A DNA stretch of 64,000 nucleotides from an uncultured Prevotellaceae bacterium (GCA_947302275.1 CAMYUW010000009.1:1-64000); one strand, 5' to 3'. Shown: positions 1-10,396, numbered from the stretch's first letter. Notes: generated by a model from the letters alone, not told the origin. Numbers and translations are program-made.

Positions 1-82
1 CAGGCCATGGCGAGACACAGGGTCACAAATTGTTTTTTGAAGCAGTGTAACATATCTATTATTATCATCCTTAAAAACAAAC

Positions 83-1501
83 TTATTTACTCAGTCGCAC
101 AATCTTGCAGCCATGGGCAGGAATGGATGCCGAGAGTGAACTTGCTGTGCCCTCGTCGGCATGCAGCCACAGGTCACGCACTTTCCACTCGCCACTGGCG
201 CCCAGTTGGCTGAAGTCCACATTGACGGTAGCGTTCTGGTCGCTGCGGTTGAACAGGCCAACAATGTAGTCACCATTCTGCATAGTGCCATACCATATCA
301 CATTATTCAGACCCAACTGGTCGTTGAGAGGCTTGCCTACAAAGCCATCGGCACGCAGTGCAAGCAGTTCGCTATTGGTATAGAACGACACGTTGTTGCC
401 GATCGTGGACGGTTGGTCGGCCACTGCAACAGGACCACCAGCCATGAGCTGCAACGAGATGGCAGTCTGGCGCTCGGCATCGGTGTCATACTTGTTCAGG
501 CGCAGGAAGTCACCGTCGAGAATGACCTGGTTGCGGCCGGTGATGTGTGCCCAGTAACTGAACCCGTCAAACTGGTTCATGCAGTTGGGCCAATTGGAAT
601 AGGACTTGCCCTTGTCATGCGATGAAGTGTGCCTCCACCCGCCATCGCCTGTATCGGCCACGATGCGCACCATGTTACCGTATTTTGCCTCGACCTCGGC
701 ATCATTAAAGAGATGGGGCATCACCAGCGAGGTGAAGACGCCATATTTCTTGGCAGCCTGGGCAATGTAAGCAAGGGCTCGGGCGTAGCTCTCACGGCCG
801 TAACCTCGGCCCACCGTACCGATATAGCGATCCTTGCCGTCCTCATACCATGACAGGAAGTCCATGCGGATGAATTCCACGCCCAGTTCCTTGTAGTGCT
901 TGAAGAATCCGTCGATATACTCCTGTGCACCGGGTTGCTCGCTCACTACCCACGTAAACCACATGTCTTGGGCATTAGGATTCTGAACGGCCTGTTTGCC
1001 GTTATACACAAGGTCCCCAAAAGTGTAATTTGTCCCTTGAACCTTGGTGTTCAGCGGACCGTGAATCCACAACGGGTTGTCATAGACCCCCAATTTGAGA
1101 CCTCGGGCTTTGCACTTGGCCACGAGATCGGCAAGTGACATTGAGCCGTAATGTGTCATGTATCCCGAGGCATCGTTGGCCAGCATGGGGATGAAACCGT
1201 CGGTGCACACCATGTCATAGCCATAAGGCTTCAGGTCGGTGGCTACCCAATTGATGATTTCGTCCCACTGGGCCTCGGTGAGGTCCATATCGCTGTTGCT
1301 AACTCCCGCATGTTCCTGTTCGATGCAGTACTCATACACGCTCCAGTACAGGGGAGCTTTCACGCCGTCGTGAATACCCTCAACGACTGGCAGATCGGGC
1401 AATTCGGCCTTAGGCGGATAACGCATTTCGATATCATCGTTACATGCGCCCAGCATGGTAAGGGCAGCCAATGCGATGGATAATAATATGCTCTTTTTCA
1501 T
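83..1501 (-). CDS. GH27-like (alpha-galactosidase-type) lipoprotein glycoside hydrolase
   Basis: 472-aa ORF with lipobox (LTMLGACN); TIM-barrel-like segments YGYDMVCTDGFIP, GLKLGVYDNP, GVEFIRMDFLSWY; last gene of a SusCD locus. Confidence 0.7.
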   Translation of the reverse strand: MKKSILLSIALAALTMLGACNDDIEMRYPPKAELPDLPVVEGIHDGVKAPLYWSVYEYCIEQEHAGVSNSDMDLTEAQWDEIINWVATDLKPYGYDMVCTDGFIPMLANDASGYMTHYGSMSLADLVAKCKARGLKLGVYDNPLWIHGPLNTKVQGTNYTFGDLVYNGKQAVQNPNAQDMWFTWVVSEQPGAQEYIDGFFKHYKELGVEFIRMDFLSWYEDGKDRYIGTVGRGYGRESYARALAYIAQAAKKYGVFTSLVMPHLFNDAEVEAKYGNMVRIVADTGDGGWRHTSSHDKGKSYSNWPNCMNQFDGFSYWAHITGRNQVILDGDFLRLNKYDTDAERQTAISLQLMAGGPVAVADQPSTIGNNVSFYTNSELLALRADGFVGKPLNDQLGLNNVIWYGTMQNGDYIVGLFNRSDQNATVNVDFSQLGASGEWKVRDLWLHADEGTASSLSASIPAHGCKIVRLSK

Positions 1502-1516
1502 ATCTTATGTTTTTAA

Positions 1517-2704
1517 TTAGTCATTGGTGATTTCTTCCACTTGAATCGTCCAGTGCTCCAGATCAAAGGTGATGCGGTAGTTGGCCGATTCTTCAACACG
1601 CCACTTGTCATCAGGACCGTTGGTGAAAACGAAGTTGGAGTTTTCAACTCCGGTCTTGTTGATCTTGCAGTCGGCAAACGTGGGACGGATGAATGGTACA
1701 TCCCAGCTGCCAGTTGCGATGCAGGCCTTCATCTCGCCGGGGACGAGAGTGCCCTCATACTTGAAGATATACTGCGACACCTTGGTCAACTGTGTCGGGG
1801 CATCGATGCTCCAGCCGTTGGGGGTGGCATCACCGACGATATAAACGGCCTCTGCTGATATGGGTTCAGGTCCAACGGGGTCAAGTTCACCCAGGTATTC
1901 AGCCTTCAACGTGTATTTCTCCAAGTCAAAAGTCAGTCGGTACTTACCAGCCTCTTCGACCTTCCACTTGTCATCAGGATTGGCTACGAAGATGAATTCA
2001 GGACTCTCAACGCCATCTTTGTTAATCTTGCACTCTGCAAACGTGGGACGGATGAAGGGCACACCCCAGTCACCTGAAGCGATGCAGGCCTTCATTTCAC
2101 CCACATTGAGCGGGCCTTCATACTCAAAGATATATGTGGACTTCTTCTCGAGCTGGGTGGGAGCATCGATGTTCCAGCCGTTAGGTGTAGCGTCCCCCAC
2201 CATATAGACCACATCGGTCACGATAGGCTCGATAACAGGAGCGTCGGGCTCACCGGTGTACTCGGTGGACATGGTCCAGTTCCTCAAGTCAAATGTCAAG
2301 CGATACTTGCCTGCATCCACGACGCGCCACTTGTCGTCGGGGTCACCAGCATGCATACCAAACTTCGCGTTAGTGATGGCCGTTCGGGAAATCTCGGTAC
2401 CGTTCACGAGGGGACGGATGAAGGGAGCATCCCAACTGCCCGTCGTCAGACAAAGCTTTATTTCTCCCTTGTTTAGAGAACCCTCCCAAGTGAAAATCAA
2501 GGGGTCTGCCTCGGTAGCCGTCAGCGGCGTGGGATTGCCGATGTCCCAACCATTGGGCGTGGCATCACCCACCATGTAGAGTGTAGAGGTCTTGATGGGC
2601 AGGTCGCCCTCAATGATAATCAGGTCTTTCTCGTCCTCACAGCCTGTCAGGCCCATACCCAGCATGATGCCGGCAAGAACGAACATTATATATTTCAGTT
2701 TCAT
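1517..2704 (-). CDS. SusE/SusF-like outer-membrane glycan-binding lipoprotein with three tandem repeats
   Basis: Lipobox MGLTGCED; three repeats of VY(M/I)VGDATPNGW(N/S/D)I...; follows SusD. Confidence 0.8.
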   Translation of the reverse strand: MKLKYIMFVLAGIMLGMGLTGCEDEKDLIIIEGDLPIKTSTLYMVGDATPNGWDIGNPTPLTATEADPLIFTWEGSLNKGEIKLCLTTGSWDAPFIRPLVNGTEISRTAITNAKFGMHAGDPDDKWRVVDAGKYRLTFDLRNWTMSTEYTGEPDAPVIEPIVTDVVYMVGDATPNGWNIDAPTQLEKKSTYIFEYEGPLNVGEMKACIASGDWGVPFIRPTFAECKINKDGVESPEFIFVANPDDKWKVEEAGKYRLTFDLEKYTLKAEYLGELDPVGPEPISAEAVYIVGDATPNGWSIDAPTQLTKVSQYIFKYEGTLVPGEMKACIATGSWDVPFIRPTFADCKINKTGVENSNFVFTNGPDDKWRVEESANYRITFDLEHWTIQVEEITND

Positions 2705-2736
2705 ATCTTTTTATTGATTTAGATGGGTGACAAACA

Positions 2737-4485
2737 TTATTTGTTATAACCGGGATTCTGCACCAGTGCAGGATTGGCGTTGAGGATGGGACGCATGATG
2801 GGGAAAATCTTGGTGTGATCATCGGCATCAGGATTCTTGTCCCACCATGAGCCAGAAGTGAACTTGCCAAAGCGGATCAGGTCGATGCGGCGACGGCTCT
2901 CGGCGAAGAACTCACGGCCCCACTCGTCGAGCATCTCGTCCATGTCAAGAACGGCTGCACCCTCGGGGGCATAGAGCACCGTTGAAAGGTTGGCCTCGGG
3001 ATAGTTGCGGCGGCGCACACTGTTGAGCAGTCGTCCGGCCTCGGCCTTTTTACCTGAGCGCAGTTTGCATTCAGCCAGCGAGTAGATAATCTCGGGCAGA
3101 CGGATCTCGGTGTAGTCACTCTCCATCTGGTGGGCATCATCGTCGCTATAGAACGGGTATTTGGCAAAGTGCCAGCCCGAATTGTGGTCACCGTCACGCA
3201 GCGTGCTACTTGAAGCTGAAAGCCACCTGTCAGGAGCAAGACCCTGGAACTTGCCCACAGCGTCACGGATGTACAGGTCATAGGCCACCTCAGGAGCCTG
3301 CACGCGCTTGGTGGCACCATTCTCGTCCTTGTACTCCAGATAGCCATAGATGAACATTCCCTCGCGGGTGCTGTTGCCCAGGTTGCGATAGAGTTTCATG
3401 CGCTCATCGCCCTCATATTTGCGGAACTTCTCGATGGGCATACCCAGTTGATAGTTGTATTTCTCGCCATTGGGAGCAAAACTGGGCGAAGCGGCATACT
3501 TGGTGTTGTGGTCGCCACCCTTGCTCTTGGAATCGTTGAGATAGTAACGTGCACGCGCGGGAACGGTCCACCAATAAGTGTCGCCCTGATAGTGCCAGAA
3601 ACTGTAACCGGGAGCGCCAGGGAAGCCGAAGATGACCTCGTCGCACTCGTCGTTGTTCCAGTCAAAGGCTGCATCCCAACGGTCGGCTACCTCATATTGG
3701 CCGTATTGACCGTCAAGGATGGCTTGAGCCACTTGCTCACACTCATTATAGCGAGCCTCGCCGATGTAAACCTCGGCATTCAGATACAAGCGCACCAGCA
3801 GTGCTGCAGCGCCGGCCTTGGTCCACTGGCCCTGAATGCCGGCATTGGAACCGAGCGAAGTCTTCTCGGCAAGCATGGGGATGCACTCCTTGAGATCACT
3901 CTCGATGAGATCAAAGATGACCTTGGGCTCAACTTGGGTTTCGGTGTTCTTGGAAATGTCGCTGTAGCTCACTGCCAGAGGCACATTGCGGAAGCCATCG
4001 AGCAGGCGCAGGTAGAACCACGCACGCAGCACCCGGCACTGGGCCTTGAGGTTGTCAAACTCGGCATCCGAGAAACCATAATTCTTCGGCGTGAGCTTTT
4101 CCAGGTCCTCAATCACATAGTTGCATTGCATGATACCCTGGAAACAGCCGTTCCATTCGCTCTGGGCATCACCGCCGTCTTCCACATTCCACTCGTGGTA
4201 GTGCAAGCGACGCCATTTGCCACCGTCATCCCACCAACCGTCGCGGGTCGGGGTAATCAACTGGTCGGCAGTCAGCTCGTTGAGCACATGACGGCTCTGG
4301 ATGCTCCAGAAAGCGTGTTCAAACGGACGGAAGGTTGCCCTTACCACGTCATTCTTGGTGTTATAATAGTTCTGGGTTCCCACCTGGTCATACAGTGTCT
4401 CGTCCAGGTCGGTGCAGCTTGCCAGTGTGCCGAGGCACAGGGCTGCCATTATCATATATAAATGGATACGTTTCATTGTCTTCAT
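2737..4485 (-). CDS. SusD/RagB family nutrient-binding lipoprotein
   Basis: 582 aa, lipobox LGTLASCTD, SusD-like C-terminus (WGREFFAESRRRIDLIRFGKF); follows SusC. Confidence 0.93.
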   Translation of the reverse strand: MKTMKRIHLYMIMAALCLGTLASCTDLDETLYDQVGTQNYYNTKNDVVRATFRPFEHAFWSIQSRHVLNELTADQLITPTRDGWWDDGGKWRRLHYHEWNVEDGGDAQSEWNGCFQGIMQCNYVIEDLEKLTPKNYGFSDAEFDNLKAQCRVLRAWFYLRLLDGFRNVPLAVSYSDISKNTETQVEPKVIFDLIESDLKECIPMLAEKTSLGSNAGIQGQWTKAGAAALLVRLYLNAEVYIGEARYNECEQVAQAILDGQYGQYEVADRWDAAFDWNNDECDEVIFGFPGAPGYSFWHYQGDTYWWTVPARARYYLNDSKSKGGDHNTKYAASPSFAPNGEKYNYQLGMPIEKFRKYEGDERMKLYRNLGNSTREGMFIYGYLEYKDENGATKRVQAPEVAYDLYIRDAVGKFQGLAPDRWLSASSSTLRDGDHNSGWHFAKYPFYSDDDAHQMESDYTEIRLPEIIYSLAECKLRSGKKAEAGRLLNSVRRRNYPEANLSTVLYAPEGAAVLDMDEMLDEWGREFFAESRRRIDLIRFGKFTSGSWWDKNPDADDHTKIFPIMRPILNANPALVQNPGYNK

Positions 4486-4500
4486 GATTTAATAGGATTA

Positions 4501-7491
4501 TCAGAAATCAACTTGCACACCGACGATAAGCTGTCGTGTAGAGGGGAAATAAGTGCGTGAACCCTGTCCACCGGGAGTCAAACCATTCACTTGATAGGTC
4601 GAAGGATCAACACCGCTGAACTTGGTCAGGGTGAACAGATTCTTGGCTGTCGTGAACACGCGCACGCGGTCCAGGAATCGCCAATTGTTGGGCCTGAACG
4701 TGTAGCCCAAGGTCACCATGTCGAGTTTCAGATAATCACCACGCTCGAGGAAGTAATCACAAACCACGGGGTTGGCCGACGATGAAATCTCAAAATTCTT
4801 GGCATAGGCTTTCTTCAGGCGGTTGCCGGTGAAGTTGCGGGTGCCGTAGTAGAAATCATGGATATTGAAAATATCGAAGAAGAATGCTCCACGGAAGAAG
4901 AGCGACAAGTCGAAGTTGCGATAGCGGAAGGTGTGGCTCATCGACATTGTGAATTTGGGCATACCGTTGCCCACCTGCTGGCGGTCGGCGTCGCTGGCCT
5001 GGGAGGCGCGGATGATGTCGCCGTCGCGGTCATAGACAAGCCACTCGCCCTCGGTGGAGTGACCGGCATACTTCCACATGAAGAAGTTGCCCAGGGACTC
5101 GCCCTTCTGGATGCGCTGCAGGTTATAGAAAGGATAGGGATCTTCAGTGCCGCACACATCGTAGTAGTCCTGTCCGACATACTGCGAGTTACTGAAGTCC
5201 AGGAACTTATTGCTCATTGTGGTTCCCACAAGGTTGATGTCATAACCAAAGGTCGGGGTGTCCACAGCCCTAAAGTTCAGATCGAACTCAAAACCGGTAT
5301 TCTTCATCGTTCCCACGTTGACAAAGGTCTCGTCAAACAGGTAAGGAGGAACCGATACCTTGTAGTTACCGAGCAGATCCTGCTGGCGGCGGCTGAAGTA
5401 GTTGAGCGAACCGTACAGGCGGTTATTAAACAAGGAGAAGTCAAGGCCAACGTTCCAGTTCTTGCCCTTCTCCCACTTGAGGTCGGGATTCACATTCTTG
5501 GAGGGGCCCCAAACCTGGAAGTACTTGCCATTGTAGAAATAGTAGCCAAAGCCTGTCATTGTGTTGAGCGACAGATAGCTACCGAAGTCCTGGTTGCCCG
5601 TCACACCGAAGTCGGCACGCAGCTTCAGGTCGTTGATCCATGTGATGTCCTTCATGAAGTTCTCGGACGAAATGCGCCAACCGGCCGAAATGGCGGGGAA
5701 GTTACCCCACTTGTTGTCGATACCGAATTTTGACGAACCCTCATGGCGCAGCGATGCCGTCAGCATGTAGCGGTCATCGTAGTTGTAGCTCACGCGGCCA
5801 AAGAAGGCAATCAGCTTGGCATCATTCTGATAGCTGCCCATCATGACTTCACCCTCTTCCTTGGCATACTCGCCCGAGCCCAGATTGTCGGAGGTCAGGC
5901 CGTCGTTGGGGAAATCCTTGTTCTCGGCATTGAAACCGGAATACTTGGAATATTGGTAGGAATAGCCCGCCATACCCTTGATATAATGCAGGCCGAACTT
6001 GCCGGAATAGTTAGTCAACCACTCGAAAACATACTGGCTTTCCTTGCCGTAGGAACGACTGGCCTCACCCTCGCGGCCATTGTTGATGGCGATGGTGCTT
6101 GTCGAAGGACGGAACCAGCTGTTGTCGTTACTGTACTGGTGGTCGGCAAACATCACCTGAGTTGACAAGTGGTGGGGAGAATCTTCGTTTTTGGCCAGCA
6201 GGGGCAATAGATTCAGTTTCACCGTGCCGTCCCAGTCCAGAAGCTTGGTGATTGCATGGTCTTTCTCGATGCGCTGGCGCTCAACAGGATTAGAGCCAAC
6301 GACCTGCCCTTGGAAATTATAATACAGGGAAGGATCGTCGGGATTCATCAGCGGAGTGGTCGGGTTGGCCTCGATAGCATCCTTGAACACGCTCCAGTCG
6401 GCATTGTCGCGGTAGATAATGCGCGGAGCGATATTGGCGGTCAGGGTGAACAGGCCGTTCTTGGTCGTGTGCATGACTGCGGCACGGGCGCCATATTCCT
6501 CACGCTTTGACCTCAAGTCGATACCATGGGCATTGCGGTAGTCAGCGCTCACGCGGTAGTTGCTCTTGTCATTACCGCCGCTCAACGTCAGCGTGTGCTG
6601 CATGGCTCCGCCTGTGCGGCTGGTCTCATCGAGCCAATCGATGTTGCCGCCCAGGTCCACGCCAGTGTCACCCCATCCAAGACGGACGTCACGGTATTCT
6701 TGAGCGTTCATCATCTGTAATTCCTTGTTGATGAAGTCCCAGGAATACTGTCCCGAATAGGAGGTGTGGGTCTGGCCATCTTTGCTGCCTTTCTTGGTCG
6801 TGACAACAATCACACCATTAGAACCGCGCGTACCATAAATAGCCGAAGCGGCACCGTCCTTCAACACGTCAAACGAGGCGATGTCATTGGGGTTGATGTT
6901 GGTCAGGTTGCCTCCTGGCACACCGTCAATAACGATGAGCGGGCCCAAGCCCGCCGAACGCGACGAGACGCCACGAATCTGGATGCTTGCCTGGTTGTTG
7001 GGGTCGCCGGTACCGGTATTGGTAATCGAGACGCCAGCCACCTTGCCTTGAATCATCATTGACGGGTCAAGGGAGCTGACCGTCAAGAAGTCCTTTTCGC
7101 TCACATGCGAGATGGCCGAGGTAAGTTCCTTCTTGTCCATCGTTCCGTAACCGATAACCACGACCTCATTCAGCATCTGGTCATCGCTGGACAATACAAT
7201 AATGAGATTGGTCTGTCCGTTGACTGCAATTTCCTTCGGTGTATAACCGATATAGGAAACTGAGAGAATGGCATTCGTGGGAACGGTCAGCGTGAAATTG
7301 CCATCGAAATCGGTCACAGTTCCGTTACTCGTTCCCTTCTGCTGGACAGTAGCCCCGATCAGAGTCTCTCCAGCTTCATCAGTCACAGTGCCTTGCACGG
7401 TAATGTCCTGCGCAAGCACGATCATGGGCATCAGCAGCGTCAGCAAGCCGATGACCAAGCGTTTTGATAGAAGTTGCTTCATTTTGTTCAT
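4501..7491 (-). CDS. SusC/RagA family TonB-linked outer-membrane transporter
   Basis: 996 aa; N-terminal carboxypeptidase-regulatory-like domain, VVVIGYGTMDKKELTSAIS TonB box/plug, C-terminal beta-barrel. Confidence 0.96.
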   Translation of the reverse strand: MNKMKQLLSKRLVIGLLTLLMPMIVLAQDITVQGTVTDEAGETLIGATVQQKGTSNGTVTDFDGNFTLTVPTNAILSVSYIGYTPKEIAVNGQTNLIIVLSSDDQMLNEVVVIGYGTMDKKELTSAISHVSEKDFLTVSSLDPSMMIQGKVAGVSITNTGTGDPNNQASIQIRGVSSRSAGLGPLIVIDGVPGGNLTNINPNDIASFDVLKDGAASAIYGTRGSNGVIVVTTKKGSKDGQTHTSYSGQYSWDFINKELQMMNAQEYRDVRLGWGDTGVDLGGNIDWLDETSRTGGAMQHTLTLSGGNDKSNYRVSADYRNAHGIDLRSKREEYGARAAVMHTTKNGLFTLTANIAPRIIYRDNADWSVFKDAIEANPTTPLMNPDDPSLYYNFQGQVVGSNPVERQRIEKDHAITKLLDWDGTVKLNLLPLLAKNEDSPHHLSTQVMFADHQYSNDNSWFRPSTSTIAINNGREGEASRSYGKESQYVFEWLTNYSGKFGLHYIKGMAGYSYQYSKYSGFNAENKDFPNDGLTSDNLGSGEYAKEEGEVMMGSYQNDAKLIAFFGRVSYNYDDRYMLTASLRHEGSSKFGIDNKWGNFPAISAGWRISSENFMKDITWINDLKLRADFGVTGNQDFGSYLSLNTMTGFGYYFYNGKYFQVWGPSKNVNPDLKWEKGKNWNVGLDFSLFNNRLYGSLNYFSRRQQDLLGNYKVSVPPYLFDETFVNVGTMKNTGFEFDLNFRAVDTPTFGYDINLVGTTMSNKFLDFSNSQYVGQDYYDVCGTEDPYPFYNLQRIQKGESLGNFFMWKYAGHSTEGEWLVYDRDGDIIRASQASDADRQQVGNGMPKFTMSMSHTFRYRNFDLSLFFRGAFFFDIFNIHDFYYGTRNFTGNRLKKAYAKNFEISSSANPVVCDYFLERGDYLKLDMVTLGYTFRPNNWRFLDRVRVFTTAKNLFTLTKFSGVDPSTYQVNGLTPGGQGSRTYFPSTRQLIVGVQVDF

Positions 7492-7524
7492 ATTAATCGA
7501 TATTAAACGGTTTGAAAACTATCG

Positions 7525-7532
7525 CAAATTTA
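7525..7532 (-). promoter_or_regulatory. Bacteroidetes -7 box (TAAATTTG) upstream of SusC
   Basis: CAAATTTA on + strand = TAAATTTG on -; matches TAnnTTTG, about 35 nt upstream of the SusC start. Confidence 0.5.
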
Positions 7533-7677
7533 TTGTCCATTATAATGCAATGTACACCTCAGTAAAGCAACGGTAAACTCATCGGAAATTTTCAACAGTT
7601 TATCTAATTGAAAATCCGAAAGTTATAAAATGGGCTAAAAATCATATAGTAAATTCTCTAAATTCAGAAAAAAGCAT

Positions 7678-7685
7678 TATTTTTG
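7678..7685 (+). promoter_or_regulatory. Bacteroidetes -7 box (TATTTTTG) upstream of DUF6377-type regulator
   Basis: TAnnTTTG match about 18 nt upstream of the ATG at 7704. Confidence 0.5.
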
Positions 7686-7703
7686 CCGAAAATCTCTTGA
7701 ATT

Positions 7704-9377
7704 ATGAATAGATTGCTATTAATACTGTCCGCCATCCTTGTTTGCTTTGGGGCATTTGCCGCCCAGGAGGAGTTGCTCAGTCAGCTTGATGACGCCATCC
7801 TTCACAAGGGGAAAGTCATCAAGGCCAAGGAGGCAAAAATCTCGGTCCTGAAAAAAAGACTTAGCACCACTTTAAGCAATAAGCAGGATTTACAGACGCT
7901 CGATGACCTCTATAACGAGTATCACGTCTTCAAGTTTGACTCAGCGTTGGTCTATGCCGAGCGAGGCTTGACACTGGCCCGTGCACTGCAGGACAATCAT
8001 TACACATGCCTGTTCACATGCCACAAGGCTGAGATTCTCGCCATCGGTGGTTTGTTTGCTGAGGCAGATGAATGTCTAAAAGGGCTGAACGAGCAACAAA
8101 TCGATGAAAAGATCCGGTTTAAGTATTACTATACCCTATTCACCGTCTATTCTTATTGGGCTGATTATTGTAACGACCAGATGTACGCACCTCGATACCG
8201 TGAACGCTCTCATCAATTTCTGAGTCAGGCATTAGCATATCTGAATGCCGGAGACCCTTTATATGACTTTTTTCAAGGCGAGCGATATGTGTATGTCAAC
8301 AAGAACGACAGTCTCGCGCAAAGCCATTACAAGCAGGTGCTGTTGACGGCTGCCCCCGATTCAAGGCCCTATGCCATGGCTGCTTTTGCCCTGGCAGGAC
8401 AATACAGAATGGCTGGCGATGAAAAAGGTTATGTCGATCATCTCATCAAGGCAGCTCTGGCCGATGTGAAAGGCTGCACAATGGAAAATGTGGCACTGCA
8501 ACAGCTTGCCTTATCACTATTTGAAAATGATAATCATGATCTAGCCCGTGCTCAGAATTACATCAGCTCATCACTCGAAGATGCTCAATTCTACAACAAC
8601 CGTTTGCGCATCCTTGAAATCTCTCGCACCATGCCCCAAATCGTCACAGCCTATGAAACTATGATTAAAGGTCAGAACAGGAACCTGCGCAATTCTGTCA
8701 TCTTTATATCGCTGCTGGTTTTAGGATTGTTACTGACGTCTTTTTACATCCACCGTCAGAACAAACTGCTCGCTGCCCGCCGTAGCGAGTTGGCTGCTAA
8801 CAACCTGCAATTGAAGGAACTCAATGGACAATTGTCGGCAAGCAACCACGAGCATCAAGCCCTGAACAGCCAGCTACATGAACTGAATCAGCAACTCTTG
8901 GATACCAACAAGCACCGTGAGACGCTGGCATCGGTGTGTATCAAACTGTGTGCAAAGTATATCGAGAAACTCAATAACTATCAGACGCTGGTGAAACGCA
9001 AGATCAAGGCCAACCAACCCCAAGAATTGCTTCATACCATAACATCAAACCGCTTATCGGAAGAGGACGCTTCGACATTCCTTCACAATTTTGACAAAGC
9101 ATTCCTCGAACTATATCCTACCTTTATCAAAGAATTCAATGCACTGCTACAGGAAGGTGAACGTTTCACCCCCAAGTCACCCGGCACGATGACGACAGAA
9201 CTGCGCACCTTCGCATTGATCCGCCTCGGAGTGAAGAGCACTGCCGACATCGCAGGTCTGCTATTTCTTTCCAACCAGACCATCTACAACTGCCGCTCCG
9301 TCACAAAAAACAAAGCGCTGAACAAAGACACCTTTGACGACGATGTAATGAAAATCTGTACCATCATCCAGCAATAA
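7704..9377 (+). CDS. TPR-containing membrane-anchored regulator, DUF6377-like
   Basis: Signal peptide, alpha-helical repeats, TM helix (NSVIFISLLVLGLLLTSFYIH), coiled coil, C-terminal HTH-like region (LRTFALIRLGVKSTADIAGLLFLSNQTIYNCRS); divergent from SusC. Confidence 0.7.
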   Translation: MNRLLLILSAILVCFGAFAAQEELLSQLDDAILHKGKVIKAKEAKISVLKKRLSTTLSNKQDLQTLDDLYNEYHVFKFDSALVYAERGLTLARALQDNHYTCLFTCHKAEILAIGGLFAEADECLKGLNEQQIDEKIRFKYYYTLFTVYSYWADYCNDQMYAPRYRERSHQFLSQALAYLNAGDPLYDFFQGERYVYVNKNDSLAQSHYKQVLLTAAPDSRPYAMAAFALAGQYRMAGDEKGYVDHLIKAALADVKGCTMENVALQQLALSLFENDNHDLARAQNYISSSLEDAQFYNNRLRILEISRTMPQIVTAYETMIKGQNRNLRNSVIFISLLVLGLLLTSFYIHRQNKLLAARRSELAANNLQLKELNGQLSASNHEHQALNSQLHELNQQLLDTNKHRETLASVCIKLCAKYIEKLNNYQTLVKRKIKANQPQELLHTITSNRLSEEDASTFLHNFDKAFLELYPTFIKEFNALLQEGERFTPKSPGTMTTELRTFALIRLGVKSTADIAGLLFLSNQTIYNCRSVTKNKALNKDTFDDDVMKICTIIQQ

Positions 9378-9471
9378 ATAATCCTCAAAACTTGAGGCAA
9401 CGCTATCGAGTTTCATCCAAAACAAAGAAAATAGAATCGTTTTGGCCAAAACTCATTGCCAATGAAATGCC

Positions 9472-9699
9472 TTAGTTTGCGGCGAAATAGCCGTTCATCA
9501 GTTCGTAAAGATAGGCAGGACTTTGGACGTATAGTTCGTTTTCTTCGTCTTGCAGGGCGGGAATCAAGGGCGAGTTATACACTCGCTCCATTGCCTGCTC
9601 GATCGTGCAGCCGGTGTCTTCCATGACATATTTAACCAATTCGCTCAGAGCGTAATCAGTCAGATAGGTTGCTATTTGTTGATGTGTGGGCTGGATCAT
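9472..9699 (-). CDS. 75-aa hypothetical protein, third gene of DUF3791/DUF3990 operon
   Basis: ATGA start/stop overlap with the upstream DUF3990 gene; decayed homologous copy at 12.9-13.2 kb. Confidence 0.65.
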   Translation of the reverse strand: MIQPTHQQIATYLTDYALSELVKYVMEDTGCTIEQAMERVYNSPLIPALQDEENELYVQSPAYLYELMNGYFAAN

Positions 9700-10184
9700 A
9701 TCGTCTCTACGTTTATTTTATGAAGGTAATTAAGAGCTTTTTCTGTTCCAAAATAATACTGCTGGTCAAGATATCTGTCCTGAAGCAACCTGGCAGCTTC
9801 TTCTGGTGAGTAGATTCCCTCTCGGTAGTTGGTCAACTGTAAAACAACACCGTCATCAGCTATCGGGCCTATCACGATATCATAGTCATGCACGGGCTGT
9901 TGGCTCTTCCTGTCGCGGTTAGCATCCACGAATAAGAGCCATTCCACGCTGGCTTTTTCAGGGAAAACTTTCACCTTCAAATCTGATTGCAAGGCAGAGT
10001 CATTTAATTCGTAGGTAATCAACGTAGCAGTTCCACCAAAGAGTCGCGCTCTTTTTAGCGCCATACGGCATGCGGTTTCCCTATTAGGAGTCAAATAGAA
10101 GCCCTTGCCAAAATCCTTGTACCGCAAACCCTTTGTAAGGTCTATTGACTCAATGTCAGCGTTTGTTCCGTGATAAAGTATCAT
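9696..10184 (-). CDS. DUF3990 domain protein (ADP-ribosyltransferase-like, putative toxin)
   Basis: MILYHGTNADIESIDLTKGLRYKDFGKGFYLTPN (HGT and GKGFYLT signatures); start placed at the internal ATG overlapping the DUF3791 stop (ATGA). Confidence 0.75.
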   Translation of the reverse strand: MILYHGTNADIESIDLTKGLRYKDFGKGFYLTPNRETACRMALKRARLFGGTATLITYELNDSALQSDLKVKVFPEKASVEWLLFVDANRDRKSQQPVHDYDIVIGPIADDGVVLQLTNYREGIYSPEEAARLLQDRYLDQQYYFGTEKALNYLHKINVETI

Positions 10185-10396
10185 GCCAAGGTTCCTCCAT
10201 TCTTTTGACAAATGATGAGCAGGTCGTCTATCGTTTCGTCCATCGACTGCAGATGTTCCACGTCATAGAACTCAATCAAGAACGCCAATCCCTTATGCTC
10301 ATGCAAATAACGGAAAGCAGCTTGACGTGTCATGTCAAACCGACGGCCAAAAGCCCGAATGCAGGCTGTCAAAAATGGAATCTCGTACTTGCTCAT
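10181..10396 (-). CDS. DUF3791-like small protein, first gene of the operon
   Basis: 71-aa ORF, DUF3791-like pattern (FDMTRQAAFRYLHEHKGLAFLIEFYDVEHLQSMDETIDDLLIIC); stop overlaps the DUF3990 start. Confidence 0.7.
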   Translation of the reverse strand: MSKYEIPFLTACIRAFGRRFDMTRQAAFRYLHEHKGLAFLIEFYDVEHLQSMDETIDDLLIICQKNGGTLA

